Shown piece by piece: positions 45,201-57,634 of a stretch of 64,000 nucleotides of DNA (positions are counted from its first letter, which is position 1; each line of letters opens with the position of its first letter). Below the pieces are notes generated by a model. The model did no database searches and was not told where the DNA came from. It saw only the letters and a list, made by a program, of their open reading frames with translations. The stretch spans positions 294,260-358,259 of the forward strand of contig ML976680.1 in the NCBI GenBank assembly GCA_010015655.1, written 5' to 3'. The stretch is from Bimuria novae-zelandiae CBS 107.79. Lineage: Eukaryota; Ascomycota; Dothideomycetes; Pleosporales; Didymosphaeriaceae. The position numbers and the translations under genes are program-made.

Positions 45201-47483
45201 GGCTATAGGGGAACTCTAGGGTCTTGCCATCTTTTTCAAAAGAGGGATAGAAAGTTTCACTCTAGGTTTATAGTACAGGGGGATCTTGTTAGCTTATTTT
45301 TTTTTTATAAAAGATACGCTATACGTCCTTAAAAGCTTTAAGTAGTAGCTCTTATAAGTTTACCTTTAGCTTAACGGTTAACGCCTTTTATATATTCTTT
45401 ATTAATATAGAAAATACCTTAGCCTTATTTCCTAGGCATTAATTACGCTAATCTAGGGCTATAAAGGCTATAGATAATACTACTTAGGGCTTTATTAGTA
45501 GTTTTTTTACCCTTTTAGATATAAATATAAATATCTAAACTTTAAATTTAGATTAACTTCTAATTTACAATAAATATTTCGCTAGGGCTAATTTAACCCT
45601 ATTCTTTTTTATTTAAATTAGACTAACGATTAGATCGTATAACTTATTATTAATTAAGAGATATAATTATATTAGTTCTATATAGCTATTAAGATTTACT
45701 TTTAATTAGACTACTTTACGTACGAAAAGTTGTACGTCTCTAATACTAATAATCTTTTATAAATATGGTAGGTTCTTACGCTGTAGGTGGGCTTTCGTTA
45801 TAAACCTTTTTAATATAAATTTGAAGATTAAATAACCCAAATTAATTATCCTCCATGTAAGTAGAATGTTCTTAATAAGTAAGTGTACTATTACTAGTAT
45901 TCAGTCTAGCTATAACTTTTAAAAGTTATTAAAAGTTATCTTTTACTTTTCTTTCCACTTTTGCCTCCTGGCGGCGACTAGTACTAAAAAGAACTAGTTT
46001 TCTAAATTAGTAGAGGCTATATTAAACTTTTTATTATAGGATTCCTTAGTAGCAGATATAGTACCTTAAACTTATACATGTTTTATTATAAGTAAAAACT
46101 TATACTACTTTACGCGGTGTCCTGTATCTATATAAATAGGAACTATTGTTCTTATGGGTTTCTATTACCTCGCGCGACACCCACACGGCTTGTTTCTAGG
46201 CGTTACTAGACCTATGTCTTATAGCTCTGTTTCCTGCTTAGTGTCTTCTATCTTAGCTTTTATTAGCTGGACATCTTTTTAAAATTAGCTTAAATAGATT
46301 CTTAATCCATCTTATTTATCGTTCCGCTCTTAGTAGAGAACTTTAATAGTTATAATTTAGTTTAAAAATTGTTTTATTTTATTTTATTAAATCTCTTTTC
46401 GACTTTTTATAGGTTCTAATTATTATTTATATTTACTATAATTATTCAGTCCTGTAAGTTATCGCGAAGGCTTTAAATGTATAAATTTTTTTAAAATCTC
46501 CTAACTATACTCCTTAACTTCTATAGCATAGTTATTAAAATTAAGATTAAAGTGATAAAGCTTTTAGTTCTCTTATTATATTATAAGTAAACGGTTAAGC
46601 GCGATTTCTTTAGCCAGGTAGTTATAAAAGTTATAGTCTAGTAATTCCTAAAGGTTAGTATTAGTGTATTTTAGATAGTAGTCTAAATACGTAATTCTTA
46701 CCGTCGCTGTACGTCCTGTTAATTATCTAATAATATATTTAAGTATATTTTTAAGGCAGTTCCTATCCTCTAAGAGCTTACATTATATTACTATTCTAAA
46801 GTAGTGGTAATTGTGTTATTCGGTATTAAAATAGGCTAAATTAAAGATTTTAGAATAGTAGCTTCTTCCTTAGTTTACCATAAGCTCTACTATTAATATC
46901 TTAATTGGATTCATTTATTAGTTTACTTCTAATAGCTAAGTTGTACCTCCAGTTTTTTAAGAGTATTATTATATTATTTGGAATTATTTGGGCTTTTTTA
47001 CTATTGATTTAATTAGTTCTCTTATATTTTATAGTACAGTCTAAAAGGTATTTTAGAGGTTAATAAATACTTTTATATTACTTAAGAATTATTATATTTT
47101 GTTTTCGTCGACTCCTAATACCTAGACTTTAGTTATATATAGGGAGACTATTCTTTTATCTCCCTAACTATTACTTCTTTATAAGCTAATAGCTTGCTAC
47201 GCATAATTATTCACGCTAAAACGTAGACTTTTAATAAAAGGTCCTATTCTTATTTCTATAACTTCTTTATTTAGTAAAGATAGTCTTACTAGCCTTAAGT
47301 GTTTATTAGGACTCCTTATTAATTACTTATAAGCGAGTGTTCTATCTCCTTACAGGTCTAGGCTTCGTCTTTATAGTATTTATTTATATAAGTCTTTTAA
47401 CTTCTTATGTTACTTTATAGCTTTAGTCTATAATTATATGTAAATTTACTTATGCCGCGATAGATAAAAGTAATTAAATTTAA
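42252..47483 (-). mobile_element. Gypsy D, degraded LTR retrotransposon body
   Basis: The minus strand carries a Gypsy reverse transcriptase (next entry); lower coordinates should hold integrase and higher ones gag. The region at 37160-37801, on the far side of pogo-A copy 2, also reads better on the minus strand (a Lys/Glu-rich stretch and EFYHDISLKLASI), so D is probably the host of that copy. No LTRs were identified; the ends are approximate. Confidence 0.6.
44560..45260 (-). pseudogene. Gypsy D reverse transcriptase remnant
   Basis: Minus-strand text: LVLFIKKM, then TFKLLAKAKWFYKLNIIQVF, then QVRTIIQKL-like and KSKFCVKETEYFKFITKLIT. The order matches the palm and thumb of Ty3/Gypsy reverse transcriptase of the fungal type with an AKWFTKLDI core. 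Stops at Gln and Trp codons. Confidence 0.75.
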
Positions 47484-47644
47484 TATAAAGGGCTAGGTAC
47501 GTAAAGAGCTAAAGGTACTAAAAATATATTTATAAATATAATAAAAAGTTTAAAGTTAAGCTTTAAGTATTGAACTTATATATCCAGAATACGCATAACG
47601 GAGGATTAAAGATCTGAGGCAATAACTAGTCGTAGCCTATTACA
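47484..47644 (+). repeat. 161-bp LTR-like repeat, copy 3 (RIP-mutated)
   Basis: Aligns over its full length with 13781-13941 (TATAAAGGGCTAGG against TGTAAGGGGCTGG; ends CCTATTACA). It adjoins Copia-like coding remnants. No TSD is visible. Confidence 0.6.
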
Positions 47645-49665
47645 TCTTTTAGTAATATAGTTTTTATGTAAGGATCGCGCTCTATATAGAACGTTCTTAA
47701 AGAGTCTATTCCTTATTCTACTAATAGCTAGAGCTTATGTGCTGGCATTAACACTTTCAATAAAGATTAATTTATTAAAAGTGCTAGACATAAGAAGCTT
47801 ATAATTATTAATAAAATATAGTATAGCGCCTTTATCTATAATTATACTATTAAATGAAGAATTGTAATTAAAATAGAGTATATTATATACCTCTAAAGTC
47901 TTAGTTTTATCCCACGTAATTATAATGGTTAGGTTAAAAAGGGTCGCGCCGACCTCCCCAAAATAAAAAGGTAAAATAAATGTGTTATACTTTCTTATAA
48001 ATCTTAAATAGCTCAACTTAAAGAAGGCGAGTTAATTTAAAACAAATTTCTATTTAGCCTAAGTAAGCGTAATTAGTAAAGTCCTAATAAGTAATTTTGT
48101 AATAATAGCTATTTAAAGTATCTAGCATAAGATTAGAGCTTAATAATAACTATCTTCCTTATATAGACACTTCTTACTATTCTTACCTAACTTATTATTC
48201 GTGTTTAAACTATAATCTTTAGCGTTTAAGAACTTACTAAGCGTCACGAATATAGCTAATCCTTTTATTTAAATAGTGCGCGTCTATAGCATAGTAAAAG
48301 AGATTTTTCTAAGTTTATTAAGAGTTAGAGAACGTCTTTTAAGCGTTATATCTTATATAAAATTAGTGTACTAGCCTATAGCTTACTTAAAAGCTATCGT
48401 CTAATTAACTACTTTTAGAAAATTAAGCACGATAGTGTCTTCTATAATATCTATAATTTTATAAATAGTTGATTAGTAATAGAGTTATTACTATGTTTTA
48501 AACTAAGTCTTAGGATTTTACCTTTTATATTTAGTTTTATTAAGATAAGCTTAGTATTATCTACGTACGAGTATTTTAGTACTAATAAAAGTTAAGGCAA
48601 AGCTATGCTTAAGCAACCTAATAAGTAATTATAAAGTTAAATAGTTTTCCTTGACTAGCGTGATTGTCACGATTTCTTTAAGATCTGGTGAGACTATCTA
48701 ATTAACCTAGTTCTAAAGATTCTAGAGCTTCGAGCTTTTACTAGCCTAGTCTAAGGACTCCTCGCGATATTCTGCTATTGCAAGTTAGTATTACGTACTT
48801 AATGATTTAAATATTATTATGCGTTGCTTAAAATTAGTAGCAGATTTATTAGATTCTCTTATTAAAGCTATTTGGACTCCAGGACGAATTAGCTAAGTAA
48901 CTATTATAGTTACTACGTCTTTAGTATTAAGGTTAACCTTATTACAAACTCCTTTTAAGAGTTCGTGGAATTATAGCTTGTTATACTAAGTAGGCTATAA
49001 TTCTTAGTTAGTTAGCTAATAAGATCTTAATAGGATTATAGCATTAGACATAGCTATAGATTAGAATAAGGTTTATAGAAACAAAGCAATTTCTATATAG
49101 AGATTATAAAAATAGGCTAAAGTAAACTAAGTGTAAAGCCCGACTTCTAGCATCTTAAAAATATAAAAAAATTATTTTAATTTCTTAAAGCGCTAAGAGT
49201 ATAACTATGAAGTAAAAGTATGCTAGAGAGTAATGTCTATCCTTAGGAAAATCGAGCTAAGAAGCTTACTATATACCTAAGTGTCTTACGTAAGCTCGCG
49301 AACCTTAGCGAAGTTACGTAAAGCTGGGCTGGATCTTATATTTGCGACACTCCATTATAGACTAGCGTATATAAGCCTCCCTAACCTTCCTTATTAATTA
49401 GAAAACTACGCCTTTATAATATGCTTAATATTACTGAAGGTGAAAAAGCTTATCTTTTTTTATATTTCTTTTTAATTAGTAGCGCCACCGTAATCCTGTT
49501 AATTTTATATTAAAGTAGCTTATTATACATAAAGATATATAAGAGTAAGTAACTAAGCTTCTACGCGTCCTTTTTATCTTAATCTTTTATTATAAATTAT
49601 ATAAGGTAATTTAGTTTACGCTGGTAAGATTTACTAACTACTAATATAAAACTTTCTAATAGTTC
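47645..49665 (-). mobile_element. Copia-like remnant (gag-protease side)
   Basis: On the minus strand 47735-48016 is open for 93 codons and includes SIIIDKGAILYFINNYKLLM, which resembles the Copia protease (DSGA...H..N) with Ser and other residues changed. Sequence to the right would then be gag. Neither integrase nor reverse transcriptase of Copia type was found on the left, so the element is truncated or the call is wrong. Confidence 0.4.
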
Positions 49666-49863
49666 TGTAAGGGGCTGTGCAAAGGTTGCCGATGCCTGGT
49701 AACAGGATTGTATTCGATAAAGACGCTATCTTACTCTCATGCTCCCCTTTTATGTATCTTGGGGGTGCTGTGTTCAGGAAGCTTCTTTCGGGTCTTGGCG
49801 CATCGAAGAAGATCGAGGATTCCACCGAGGAACAATACACTGACTAGGCTCTAGCCTATCACA
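49666..49863. mobile_element. 198-bp solo LTR with perfect TSD
   Basis: Starts TGTAAGGGGCTGTGC and ends CTAGCCTATCACA. TSD AGTTC is identical at 49661-49665 and 49864-49868. Composition is entirely normal in the middle of strongly AT-rich DNA. A 68-codon frame inside has no meaning. Confidence 0.85.
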
Positions 49864-49868
49864 AGTTC

Positions 49869-50436
49869 TTACTTATCTTTAATAGTTTTAGTACATTATT
49901 TAAGTATAACATTTAGGTTAAATAGTAATATTGTCACGAAGCGTGAGTCAAGAGCTATTAATAGCCCTAGATAGTGCGTAATAGTGCTAAATAGGGCTTA
50001 ACTAGCGCTATTAGGGTTTTTACTTTATTTATTTCTCTTATTCTAACCCTTCTCTTCCCTCCCTAAGGGATCGCCTTGGTACTATTAATAGATCAAGTAA
50101 ATTATAGTCTTGCCCCTTTTTATGATATAATTCTTTATCCCTTTTAGCTAATTTACCAATATAATAGAATTAATATAAAAAGTTACTTACTAGACCTAAA
50201 TGTAGCGAGAGACTTCTAAAGCAGCTTACTAATTGTAAGATCTTTTTAATAAAAGCATTTAATTATTTTAATGCCTATAGAGAGGCTAACAATATTTATA
50301 GATCTAAAAAAAGATCACTTTATTACAATAAATACTAATAAAGACTAATAAATAACTAAAGTTACCTTCTAAGAATACTTAGGCATACTATAGCTCTAGT
50401 AACGTATTTAGGAACCAGAGGCTTCCCTAATAGTAG
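49869..50436. other. AT-rich stretch left of Gypsy C
   Basis: No frame recognised. At 49931 TGTCACGAAGCGTGAGTC looks like the 5' end of an LTR, but no partner end or TSD was found. Confidence 0.35.
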
Positions 50437-50951
50437 TGTTACAAGGGCTCTACGTACCTAAGCCTGATCCGGATTAGGGGAGGATAGGTTAAGGGCGGAG
50501 TGCCTTGCGGATATTTAGTAGTCGAAAGCTAGAGATAGCCACGAGGTAGGTCTTAAGAATAATCTAATTCTATAATAAACTATAGAATAACTAACTAAGA
50601 GATTTACTAATCTGTTATAGAAGATATACTTATAGTATATTAAGTTAATTATAAGGAGTAGGAGAAGTATAGATAAATTATTAAACTATATACTACCTAT
50701 TTTAGTCCTTACTATTATTTAAATTACTATTATAATTCTACTTAGCTATTATAATCCCTAGGACTTTTATAGTCCCTTAGGTTTTTATAGTCCCTTAGAC
50801 TTCTTACTTATATAAGACTATATTATATAACTACTAATTTAAGCTATCCTGCATCTTTGTGTGTTCCTATAACTTAGTTATTTTACTAATAATTACTTTT
50901 TTAGCGTAATTATTTAGTCTCCTTATCTTTATAAGGTTTATAATTATAACA
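50437..50951 (-). repeat. Gypsy C 3' LTR (515 bp)
   Basis: TGTTACAAGGGC to ATTATAACA. About 50755-50805 holds three tandem copies of an 18-bp unit around TTTATAGTCCCTTAG; the other LTR has two, which explains the 18-bp length difference. The outer 115 bp are less mutated than the rest. Confidence 0.87.
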
Positions 50952-50966
50952 CTATCCGCCCTTTTA
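50952..50966 (-). promoter_or_regulatory. Gypsy C polypurine tract
   Basis: On the minus strand AAAAGGGCGGATAG directly precedes the LTR. Confidence 0.7.
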
Positions 50967-51102
50967 AAGTTATTATCCTAATACTTTACTTTTATACCTT
51001 ATTATATTATTAGCACGTAATTATTAATTTATATAAAAGTACGCATTTCTACGTCTTAAAGTAAGTTATAGCCTCTTTTTAATTTTCCTTACCTTACTAA
51101 CT

Positions 51103-51543
51103 ATGCTAAAAGCTCCTTACTTATCTATTATAACTCGTCGTACTCGTGCGGAGAAGGTAGAATCTTAGGGTTTAAAAATAATATCTAGTTACGAGCGCTG
51201 CTAGAAAATAAAGTTACGTTACTTTATAGATACTACTTCTAAGGAGTATGCTAGCTGTATTTCTGTTTACACTCCGTGTAGCCTGTGGGTTCCTAAGAAA
51301 GATTGGGAGCGTGTTTAGAGGGAGAAGCGTAAGAAGCGTCTTGAGCTCCTTCGCGCGAAAGAGTTAGCTACTTGCCTTAAGCGTAAGCTAGCTAAAGTAG
51401 AGGAGAAAAAGTATAACTATACCTAGCGTAATTAGCTTGTTTCTAATATAATAAAAGCTTTAAAGAAGGAGTATCTAAAGGATATAGCTACTATTAATTA
51501 TAAACTATCGCGACTCGCACCTTTAGGGGCTAACTTAAGCTAG
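51103..51543 (+). pseudogene. antisense Cys/coiled-coil ORF of Gypsy C
   Basis: On the strand opposite to gag-pol, 150 bp from the 3' LTR, an ATG at 51103 opens a frame that ends at TAGTGA (51541) after 146 codons, never shifted, broken only by TAG codons (six, all fitting CAG). The text starts MLKAPYLSIITRRTRAEK, then YERC, then TSKEYASCISVYTPCSLWVP, a Cys-rich segment (with Tyr at two likely former Cys sites). A long charged helix follows: KRKKRLELLRAKELATCLKR and LVSNIIKALKKEYLKDIATI. This suggests a small zinc-binding, coiled-coil protein. The family is not one I recognise. Codon-level preservation of the frame argues for a real gene carried by the element. Confidence 0.65.
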
Positions 51544-53879
51544 TGATAAGCTAAGCCTTTTTTACTTAATTTTAATTTTTTTTATCCTTTAATCTTGCTT
51601 CCTTTTTAAATTTACTATTTAGCCTTAGCAGAACTAGTCTTCCCTTATCTTAAAATAAAAGTCCCTTTATACCTCTTTATAGTTTATAAGATTTTCTTTT
51701 AGTTTTTAAGTATTATATTATTTAGGCTATCCCTTTTATTTTACTCAGTATTTTTACTAACCCTAGACTATTCTTTAGTCCTTAATTTTTTTAATCTTAT
51801 ACTTATTATCTTTTATATCTAATTAAATTTTAACTAAAGTATTTAGTAGTGCTAGTTCTAATAATAATTTATAAAATATAAAATATATCTTTATACTTAT
51901 TAGTAATAGTAGTTTAGTTATAAGAGGTTCCTTAGTTTCTTACACTTTAAAAGGACTTATTTACAGATAATTTAGTTTTTTGCTAGGTTATTTTATCTTT
52001 AAATATTTTTATAATAAGAAAACTTTAACCCTCTTTTTAAAGGATAGTTCCTTAATTCTTTACTTATTTGCGTTTCTAGATAATATAAAAGCTTTTTAAG
52101 TAATTCATTTTCTTAAGACTTTATAATGTTCCTTTATTTTTTAAGCCTTATCCTAGGCTTTTATAGAAACACTTTCTATATCTTGCGGATCTTAATAAGT
52201 AATTAGCTTATATTTATAGTTAGCGTAGTATAGGGAATACCGCATTGTTCCTAACCTTATACTATTATATACTAGCTAGGCTGTTAGTAATAATTCTACC
52301 TAATTATCCTACTATTTATTAACGTAGAATTATAGGTACTATTTTAAGGTCTAATTCGTACGTTTTATTTATTTATTAGTCTAAAGAGAAAAACTTATTA
52401 AGAGCTTCCTATTAATGCTTAGGGCTACTGTAAATGTATCCTAGTATTTTAATATAAAAAGCTTATCTCTATTAGTAATAAATTCTTTTAGTAGTCTATA
52501 TTTTATAAATACTACGTTATTTACTTCGTAGGCTAGTTCTTCTGCCGTTATAGCGTTTTTTATAGGTCTAAACTTGGCCATCTTAGTTAAGTAGTCTACT
52601 AGTATTATAATAGTGTTAAATATTTATCTTATTCCTAGCTGTGGCGATCTTAGGAGTTTTACTATAAAGTTTATTATTACACTTTACTATAGTCGTTTAG
52701 CGACTTTTAGTAATTATAATAGTTTATAAGGCTTATATTTCTTTACCTTATTTTTATAACATGCTAAATAGTTACTTATAACCTTAGTTACTACTTATTT
52801 AAGTTTAAGGATAGTATATTTATTCGCGATTTAACGCGTTATTTCTTTAATACCTAGGTATTCCTATTCTCTAAGCTCGTGTAGTTTTTGGATTAGGGTT
52901 TCTTTATACCCTAGTCTTACGATAAGTCTATTTTAGTAATCTTATTATATTTTATTAATCCTATCCTAGAATAGGTCGTATTCCTCTCGTTGTTCCGTAG
53001 TAAGTTAACTATAGTCCTAGAAGTCGTGTACCTTTAGTCTAGTGTAATGCAGACTGGCAGCGCCGACCTTAATTATTAATTAATTATACTTAATAGTTCT
53101 ATTATTTCTTGCCTATAAAACTATATTATATAGTTCTAGTTTGTCTTTAGTAAGGTCTAATTTTTTACTTAAGGCGTCTGCTGCGCCGTAAAGCGTTCTT
53201 AGTTAATAGTATATAGTAAAGTTAAAGTTTACTAAGAATTTAGCCTATTATACTTATCTTTAGTTAAGCTTCTTAGTTATTATAAAGCTAGTAAGGTTTT
53301 AGTAGTCTATTTACACCTCTATTTTAAAGCGTGCTCTAGTAAGTTAAGCTTCTTATTATTTAAAGGTATCTACTATCCTGAGTAGTTCCTTATTATAAAT
53401 ATTATAATTAAGTTCTACTCCTAAGAACTTTCTTAAATAGGAGAATACTAGTCTCAATTTTTTATTTTTATATTATTATAGTAGCATTACTTTTAGTGCG
53501 TAGTCTAATACGTTTATTTTTATTCTTATAGTTCTTCTTAGATCGTATATATATAATAGTAGTGCTTATAAGAAGAGCGTCTTTAACTTCTTAAAAGCTT
53601 TTTTAGCTGTTTTTATAAAGCCTGCTTACTTATCCTTTTTTGTAAGTTTTATTATTAGTGTTATAGTCTTAAAGTAGTTCTTAATAAACTTCTAGTAGAA
53701 GTTAGTAAACTCTAAGAAGGACTAAATATTTTTTACTAACTTAGGTTTTAGCTATTCTTATATAGTAGTAATATTTTTAGAGTTAATGGCCACACCTTCC
53801 TGTAAGATAATAAATCCTAGGTACTCTATTTTCATAACGTGAAATTCGCATTTCTTTAGATAAAGAGTAATTAATACTT
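51544..53879 (-). other. Gypsy C integrase and RNase H side, degraded
   Basis: By position and polarity this holds the 3' part of pol on the minus strand. The text is too mutated to place motifs. Confidence 0.4.
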
Positions 53880-54520
53880 TTTTTTACGTATTCCTTATAC
53901 TCCTTAAGCGTTCTAGTAGAATAGGTAAGTATATTATCGAGGTAAGCTATATAGAATATATCTAAGTATTCGTATAGTACTTTATTAATTAGTATCTAAA
54001 ACGTCGCAGGTGCATTTGTTAGTCTAAAGGGTATTACTTAGTACTTATATAGGCTATATTAGGTCTTTAAATATAGTTTTTTACTCATGTCCTTTAGCTA
54101 TTTATATGCGATAATATCCGTGACGTATATTAAATTTTATAAACTACTTAGCTCCCTAAAGTTTATTTATTAGCTCTGTAATTTACGGTAGCAGGTACTA
54201 ATATTTAATAGTACTTTTATTTAGCTATCTATAATTTATATAAAGTCGCAGCTTGCCGTTCTTCTTAGGTACCTAAAGTATAAGAAAAGCCGCTAGGCTT
54301 TAACTTTCTTAAATATACTATTTCGCTAGGTTCTTTCTTAAGTAGTCCTATACTTCCTTTTATTAGTCTATAGATATTAGTTATAGTTATTCTAGGCGTA
54401 GTTTTATGCCCTCTACTAAGGGTATTTTATAATTTTATTTTTAGTATTCTAGTAGTTCTTTCCCTTTAATTTCTTCCAAAAGTTCCGTATATTCTTAATA
54501 TTTTAGTAAAATAGTAGTAG
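53880..54520 (-). pseudogene. Gypsy C reverse transcriptase remnant
   Basis: The minus strand reads KIPLVEGIKLRLE, then KNLAKQYIQESQSLAAFLI-like, VPKKNGKLRLYINYRQLNKS, and near 53930-53985 YLDIFYIAYLDNILTYS, the catalytic box with YLDD changed to YLDN. Ty3/Gypsy type. Confidence 0.8.
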
Positions 54521-57132
54521 CTTTTAACTTTTTCTCTTAGGCCTAAGTATTATACCTATATTAGCTTTACCTAGCCTATATTTTCTTCTATAACTCTTAT
54601 AATTATAGTAGCTAAAAGTTATATAGCTTATTCTTTAACCTATCCTACTAAAGTATTTAGGGTTAATAAGTATATCTTTCGTAATTTACGTACTCTAATA
54701 ACCTTTAATATAGGTTTTTAGCTAAGTAGTATCTTCTTTTACTAGTTAATAACAGGGTTACACTTTAGAAGCTAATTATAGCTAATAATTACTTTTATAC
54801 TTCTAAGATCTATTATTATAAAGCTATATTAGCTCTAGAATCTATCTAGGCTAATAAGTAATAGCGTTATTTTAAGGCATAACTAACCTTTGCTATATCC
54901 TTAGGATATTATCCTATCTGCTATTTTCACTTATACTAGTATTTCCTTATTCTAGTATGGCAGGTTATGTTTTTCTACTATTTTTAGGGATATTAGATAT
55001 CTAGTCGCTCTAGGGTCTATTAGCGCTGTTACTTAGTAACTACTAAATATAACTTTCTTAGTTAGTTATAGGTTACTTATACCTATTTCTGCCCTTTTTG
55101 CCTTTATAGTCGCGCCTCTACTAGTAAAGTCTTTTACCTAGTAGCGCCCTAGTTTTCTAACTTATTATTAGCTTTCTTAGTAGCGTCCTAAGAAGCCTTT
55201 ATTTCTTTAACCTAGATTTATATAGCTTTTTTTATTTCTAGGTTAATTTTAGTCTTCCACTATTACTTTTAGTAAAGTAATTTATAGGTGCTCCTAATAT
55301 TCTTAATTTACTAGACCTTTTTTTTTCTTTTAAGGTTCTCCGTGTCTCCTGCATCTTGTAATTAGATATTTCTAGGATTTTAGATCTCTATATAATAGTG
55401 TTGTTTCTAATACTACTATTTATGCTTTTTAATATAGGTGTACTCGGCAATCCTTACTATAGTCTAGCTATTTAATTTATTATAGGTGCTTGGGACTCGT
55501 GCCTTCTATTTATTAGTTTCTTATAGTTATCGCTAATCCCGCATCTAGGCCTTTAGGGTACTAGCCTATAGCTTCTTTATATGCTTTGTGCATTTAGCAC
55601 TTATTATTAAAGCACTTCTACTATTCTAATTCTTTATAGTATCGTGCCTATTCGTTAGGAAAATGTTTATAGCATTTTATTATTAGTTTATAATTATTAA
55701 TAAACTTATAGTTAGGGTCTTTTAGTAATATTGCTACTAGTTCCCTTTTTATCCTATATAGTTAATAATCCTCCTTATTATAATGGAACCAGGCTACCTG
55801 CTTATATTATTCTTAAATTCTAATTTACTATTCTAGTATTAGCATATTTTCTTAGTACTTAGTAGTAATTTTGTAGGTTAAAATAGCCTTTAGACCCTTT
55901 AGCTTAATTTTTTGCGTGTAGTCCTTAAGTGTATACATTTAACTATTACATACCTAGTAGTTCCCTTCTACAATTTAGAGAAAGACCTTGTACTCCTGTA
56001 CTATCCTCTATTTTGTTTCTTTTAGTATCTCTAGAACTTTAAGTTCTATATTAGAGATGTTATCTTTATTTATCTTTAGTGGTATAGATATTAGTACCCG
56101 TAATATAGCTGTTACTACGTAGATAATTTGCGCTTTCTTGCTTTACCTATTATTATTTTTTAAATAATCCTTTTAAAAATAATCTTATTCTTCGCTTCGT
56201 AAACATGCTTTTTTTAAAGCGTTGTTTTTATTCTTAATTAGATAGTCTATTTTTATAGTCCTTTTACTACTTCCTGGGTTTCTGTTCTTAAGCTTTATTA
56301 GCTATTATAATATTCTTATTATAGTCTTTTTATAGTCTTTAACTTTTTTTAATATTAGGTTAGATGCAATTGCCTTCTTACATTTCTAATTATTATTTAT
56401 ATAGTTAGTTATTAATCTGTGTAGCTAGTTTTACGAGTTCTTCTAGGTTGTCTGCTAGGTTATAGTAGATAAGCTTGTCCTTAATGCTTTTCTTTAGTCT
56501 ATTATAGTAGGCTGCCTAACGTGGGGCGTTGTCTTAATTAATCTTAGCTTAGAGGCGTCTAAACTTAGCTATGTACGTACTAGCTAATCTTATTTATTTA
56601 AGCCTTTATATCTTATATTAGGTTTATTATTCCTTATTAACTTCTCTAAATATAATTTAGATTCATTTCTTAAAGGATGCCTAGTGCTTAAACACCTTTT
56701 TAGTTTTATTATTATATTTTATAATATTATTTTCGTTTTCTAAGTAATCCTTAATAAGGGGTTATAGCTATTTAGCTGCCTTGCCTTTTATATACATGCC
56801 TACTGCTAGGATTTTTGACTACTCTATTCTAAAGACATCTTTATTATATTAGTAGTATAGTTCTATATTTATAAGAAAAGCCTTAAGTCCTTTTCTTTTA
56901 CCTTTATAGATCTTAGGAACCTTAAAGGATATCCTTTCTATAGTTATAGTAGCTAGAACGTAATTTATTAGTTTCGCTAGCTACTTTTTAAGCTACTACA
57001 TTTTATTAGCTTAGTTAGCTAACACTATTATAGTATTCGTGGTTAGTATAGAAGCCACGCTTTCTGTTAGAACCCTTACTATTATAGCTACTATAGCTAT
57101 TTTTATTATTTCGAACCTTTAGGTAGTTAAAG
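54521..57132 (-). other. Gypsy C gag and protease side, degraded
   Basis: Minus-strand sequence between the reverse transcriptase and the 5' LTR, expected to hold gag and protease. No clear knuckle or protease motif was fixed. Confidence 0.4.
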
Positions 57133-57629
57133 TGTTATAAGGGCTCTACGTACCTAAGCCTAGTCTAGGTTAAGGGAGGATAGGTTAAGGGCGGAGTGCC
57201 TTATAAATATTTAGTAGTTAAAAGCTAAAAATAGCCACGAGGTAGGTCTTAAGAATAATCTAATTTTATAATAAACTATAGAATAACTAACTAGGAGATT
57301 TACTAATCTGTTATAAAAGATATACTTATAGTATGTTAAGTTAACTACAAGGAGTAGGAGAAGTACAAAGAAATTATTAGACTATATACTATCTATCTTA
57401 GTCCTTACTATTATCTAAATTGCTATTATAGTCTTACTAAGCCGTTATAGTCCCTAGGACTTTTATAGTCCCTTAGACTTCTCGCTTATGCGGGACTACA
57501 TTACGTGACTACTAATCTAAGCTACCCCGCATCTTCGTGTGTTCCCGCGACCTGGTTATTTCGCTAACAATTACTTCCTTGGCGTAATTGTCTGGTCTCC
57601 TTGTCCCTGTGGGGTTCGTGATCGTAACA
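57133..57629 (-). repeat. Gypsy C 5' LTR (497 bp)
   Basis: Matches the left LTR. The outer 150 bp (57480-57629, ending GGTTCGTGATCGTAACA) have normal composition; the same bases in the left LTR, where they lie inside the element, are strongly AT-shifted. Confidence 0.88.
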
Positions 57630-57634
57630 AGTAG

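Larger units (their letters stand above)
50437..57629 (-). mobile_element. Gypsy C, full-length LTR retrotransposon, minus orientation
   Basis: LTRs at 50437-50951 and 57133-57629, perfect TSD AGTAG at 50432-50436 and 57630-57634, total 7193 bp. The polypurine tract beside the left LTR and a minus-strand reverse transcriptase fix its polarity. Nothing large is nested in it, so its whole layout can be read. Gag and pol carry many stops. Confidence 0.92.
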
